Below are positions 6,655 through 8,876 of a DNA stretch of 8,876 nucleotides, one piece after another (the stretch's first letter is position 1; every line of letters starts with the position of its first letter). The notes under the pieces were generated by a model. That model was not told the DNA's origin, made no database searches, and was given only the letters and a program-made list of their open reading frames with translations. Position numbers and translations under genes: made by a program. Origin of the DNA: an uncultured Candidatus Altimarinota bacterium (GTDB taxonomy: Bacteria; Patescibacteriota; Gracilibacteria; CAIRYL01); NCBI GenBank assembly GCA_947311645.1, contig CAMZKZ010000040.1, forward strand, positions 1-8,876. Direction: 5' to 3'.

Positions 6655-7230
6655 TTATTTTATAATAAGATCTTTCATACGCTTTTTATCTACAATACTT
6701 TGTACACTTCCATTTTCTAGTAAAAAAATATTTGAAATATTTTCATTTATATCAAAAATAAAAGTATTTTCTTGCTGTTTTTTTTCAAATGTAAATTGTG
6801 CCACTGTAATAGCAGAAACGGTATTTGTTGATAATTTTTGTGCTGATCCCAACGATGCAGAAGCAATTTTTATAGAACCTGTACTCTCATCTATTTTCCA
6901 ATCAGATGGCATAAATAATCCAAAAATATCTTCTGATGTATTGTTAAGATGTTTTACTTCTACTAAATGAGGAGGAAAAACAATTTCAGATGAAAACGAT
7001 TGAATTGGTTCTTGTTTTGGATTATGAAGTACAAGCGATACGGTATTTCCTTCTGTGCGTTCCAAAGAAAAATATGCTGATCGCTTTTGTACTTCTTCAA
7101 CAATATTTTGTAAATGTATAGTATTTTCTTGATGCTCAATAGCACTCTTTTCATTTTTCGCCATACAACCAGAAAATAAAAAGGCTCCTGATAGCAAGAA
7201 TACGATAGAGATGTTTTTTGTATTTTTCAT
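6655..7230 (-). CDS. Small lipoprotein, possible cohesin-like domain
   Basis: A 191-residue protein with a clear N-terminal lipoprotein signal: basic start (MKNTKN), hydrophobic core ISIVFLLSGAFLF at 7-19 and a lipobox ending FSGC, with the lipid-attached Cys at 22. Phe at the -3 position is less usual than Leu or Val. Residues 23-60 are polar and may be a linker or helix. Residues from about 62 to 175 alternate short beta strands: VSLVLHNPKQEPIQSFSSEI, an exposed VFPPHLVEV strand, DWKIDESTGSIKIASASLG and ITVAQFTFEKK. This order (strand, hydrophobic patch, 'G.I.I...S', then a strand with F.F) resembles bacterial cohesin-like modules, but the match is by eye and weak. It would be anchored outside the cytoplasmic membrane. 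It lies 21 bases downstream of the transporter gene in the same direction, so the two are probably co-transcribed. The ATG at 7230 is preceded by AT-rich sequence without a Shine-Dalgarno site. Function unknown. Confidence 0.8.
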   Translation of the reverse strand: MKNTKNISIVFLLSGAFLFSGCMAKNEKSAIEHQENTIHLQNIVEEVQKRSAYFSLERTEGNTVSLVLHNPKQEPIQSFSSEIVFPPHLVEVKHLNNTSEDIFGLFMPSDWKIDESTGSIKIASASLGSAQKLSTNTVSAITVAQFTFEKKQQENTFIFDINENISNIFLLENGSVQSIVDKKRMKDLIIK

Positions 7231-7251
7231 ATATTTTATAATTAAAGATTA

Positions 7252-8862
7252 TTATTGTTTTCTATTTATAGCGTTTTCTGCTGGAATTTTTAAATGTGTA
7301 ATAAAAAAGAGAGACACTATAAATAAAATGAGTAAAAAGAGTCCTAATAGAAAAAAACCTGTTAAAAACCCCAGTAAAGAAAAAATTAATCCTCCAAATA
7401 ATTGCCCCAATATATTTCCAATATTTAAAGAAAGTCGTAATGAAGCAGATAATAAACTATTTTTAATTTCTAATTTATTGTTTGTTAAATAATACCGAAC
7501 CTCTCCTGAAAAATGAACCTGTGATGCTGAAAATGCAGCCGTATATCCAATCGAATTACAAATCCCTGCCATAATTAAAACAAAGATACTGCCTCCAAAT
7601 ATTGAATCCAGAGATCCCATTATCATTAAAGAAATAGCTGAAATAAATAACCCTATCATCATCATTACATGAGTTCCCCATTTATCAGAAAGTTTTCCAA
7701 AAGGAATTTGTAAAATAAAAACAGGTAAAATAAATAGTGGCATAATGAATGCAACAAAAGATCCCAATTCATACTGAAATCTCTCTAAAAATATCGGCTG
7801 ATATGTGATTGCCATGGTATCCCAAAAACTAAAAAACATCACCATCACACATGACAAAAAAAATGCATATCGTGTATGTATAGAAAATGCTTTTCCAATT
7901 ATTCCAAACGATGAAGAAATTTCTGTTATAATTTCTTTTATATGAAAATCATGTTTTGGAACTGCTACTCGCTTTACTTCATTATCGTTTGCAAGAATAT
8001 CTAACAGCAAAAGCCGTGCTTCATTTAAAAATTTACTACTTATTTTTGAAATCTGATGAGTAGATTTTTTAGCATTTTCAGGAAGCTTATTTATTTCTGT
8101 TGCAATTTTAGATGATACAGCTTTGGAAACATGCAATACTTTATTTCTTAATTCAGAACTCTCTTTGCTTAATTTTTTTTGTATATCCTCTGTATTTCCA
8201 ATATTTTTTAAAATTTCTTTCCAATCTATTCCATTCTTTTCAGAAAATTCTAAAATCACATCTCTATCTTTTTTATTTTGAAAATTATGCTTAAAGTAAA
8301 TAAAAACTGCAACTAAAAAAAGTCCTAAAAAAAATTGAGTAGTTATTGTTCCAAAAACGAGTAATAGTCCTCCAACAATAATACCTGCGAGCATTCCCAA
8401 ACTTTCTGCTATTTTTTTTTGTGAAAATTCACGCCCTTCTGTTTCTGGTGTTGAGTTATTTAATATTATTGTGGTCATTGTAATATCAGAAATATCAAAT
8501 GCCCACACATAAATAAATACGGCTAAAATAACAAATGCTCCACTATTCAATACTTCCAATAACAATGATCCTCCTAAAAAAATAAAAACAGAGAATAATA
8601 ATCCTGCAATAGAAATAAGCAATAGGGTTTTTGGTTTTACTGTCTCCTGCATATATAACCATATTCCATTTAAAAAAAGACCAAGAATATTAGCAATAGC
8701 AAGAATTATCCCCACCAAAAAAATTGCATTTTGGTTTTCTGGAAATTTTTCCATAATAAACAATGCGATTGAATACGACATAACCGTATACACAAACATA
8801 AATGCAAAGGCACCTAAATAATACATAAGCTTTTGCTTTGTTTTAATAGTCGTTGTTTTCAA
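7252..8862 (-). CDS. MFS-type transporter with a large central cytoplasmic insert (5' end unresolved)
   Basis: A polytopic membrane protein of about 536 residues. Six hydrophobic segments lie in residues 13-190 and six more in 330-522, the two-bundle layout of the major facilitator superfamily. GKLSDKWG at 389-396, between helices of the second half, matches the MFS loop motif A (G-x-L-S-D-x-x-G). The first half carries related features less clearly. Between the bundles lies an unusually long hydrophilic segment (about 191-329), rich in Lys, Ser and Glu and predicted helical, whereas typical MFS central loops are far shorter. The substrate cannot be inferred. The start is uncertain: a TTG at 8862, an ATG at 8826 (Met13, directly before the first helix), or a start beyond the right edge, because the frame is still open at 8876. 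A TTG start gives a plausible basic N-terminus. The gene leads the group with the lipoprotein (21-base gap) and purC. Confidence 0.85.
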   Translation of the reverse strand: MKTTTIKTKQKLMYYLGAFAFMFVYTVMSYSIALFIMEKFPENQNAIFLVGIILAIANILGLFLNGIWLYMQETVKPKTLLLISIAGLLFSVFIFLGGSLLLEVLNSGAFVILAVFIYVWAFDISDITMTTIILNNSTPETEGREFSQKKIAESLGMLAGIIVGGLLLVFGTITTQFFLGLFLVAVFIYFKHNFQNKKDRDVILEFSEKNGIDWKEILKNIGNTEDIQKKLSKESSELRNKVLHVSKAVSSKIATEINKLPENAKKSTHQISKISSKFLNEARLLLLDILANDNEVKRVAVPKHDFHIKEIITEISSSFGIIGKAFSIHTRYAFFLSCVMVMFFSFWDTMAITYQPIFLERFQYELGSFVAFIMPLFILPVFILQIPFGKLSDKWGTHVMMMIGLFISAISLMIMGSLDSIFGGSIFVLIMAGICNSIGYTAAFSASQVHFSGEVRYYLTNNKLEIKNSLLSASLRLSLNIGNILGQLFGGLIFSLLGFLTGFFLLGLFLLILFIVSLFFITHLKIPAENAINRKQ

Positions 8863-8876
8863 TACTTTTAAAACTA

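Noticed and set aside
6963..7154. Minus-strand open frame of 63 codons in the lipoprotein gene
   Set aside because: Alternative frame of a gene with a clear lipoprotein signal; Lys/Ile-rich low-complexity translation.
7211..7492. Plus-strand open frame of 93 codons
   Set aside because: Antisense to the 3' end of the transporter gene and the lipoprotein start; low-complexity translation with no recognisable features.
8112..8294. Plus-strand open frame of 60 codons
   Set aside because: Antisense to the insert of the transporter; Phe/Leu-rich, as expected for the complement of a Lys/Glu-rich coding stretch.
1..8876. TGA recoding to glycine, as in some Patescibacteria
   Set aside because: All recognised genes are full-length in the standard code with no internal TGA, and glycine positions are filled by GGN codons.

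Overview
This AT-rich window (roughly one-third G+C by eye) carries eight protein-coding genes, densely packed, with no rRNA, tRNA, CRISPR array or insertion sequence that I can see. All eight genes end in TAA. None of the six starts I can place has a recognisable Shine-Dalgarno sequence. The standard code fits, because no gene needs TGA read as an amino acid. A FemAB-type peptidoglycan enzyme, a small lipoprotein with a possible cohesin-like domain, and an isolated purC among housekeeping genes fit a bacterium of the Candidate Phyla Radiation (Patescibacteria) type. That placement is an inference from style and gene content, not proven here.

Layout from left to right: (1) positions 3-803 hold the 3' part of an unrecognised, coiled-coil-rich protein whose reading frame is open to the left edge. 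(2) Converging on it is a YeiH-type (UPF0324) membrane protein at 825-1811. (3) A 200-base divergent intergenic region follows, holding a 16-base palindrome and two back-to-back tandem repeats just upstream of the enolase -10 box. (4) Enolase lies at 2012-3298, followed by a strong bidirectional terminator shared with the convergent (5) FemAB-family aminoacyltransferase at 3366-4310. (6) A second divergent promoter region leads to mnmA (tRNA 2-thiouridylase) at 4496-5596. (7) mnmA converges, with only 11 bases between the stops, on purC (SAICAR synthase) at 5608-6594. (8) Upstream of purC on the same strand lie a small lipoprotein (6655-7230) and a 12-helix MFS-type transporter with a large central cytoplasmic insert (7252 to about 8862; its 5' end is unresolved).

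Functionally this is mostly a mixture of core metabolism (glycolysis, purine synthesis), tRNA modification, cell-wall maturation and membrane transport, without an evident shared pathway. The transporter, lipoprotein and purC lie in the same direction (gaps of 21 and 60 bases) and may be partly co-transcribed, although purC seems to have its own extended -10 promoter. I do not see a convincing new multi-gene system. The more unusual points are the repeat-rich enolase promoter, the enlarged loop of the transporter, the unidentified left-edge gene with its different codon use, and the absence of Shine-Dalgarno sites.
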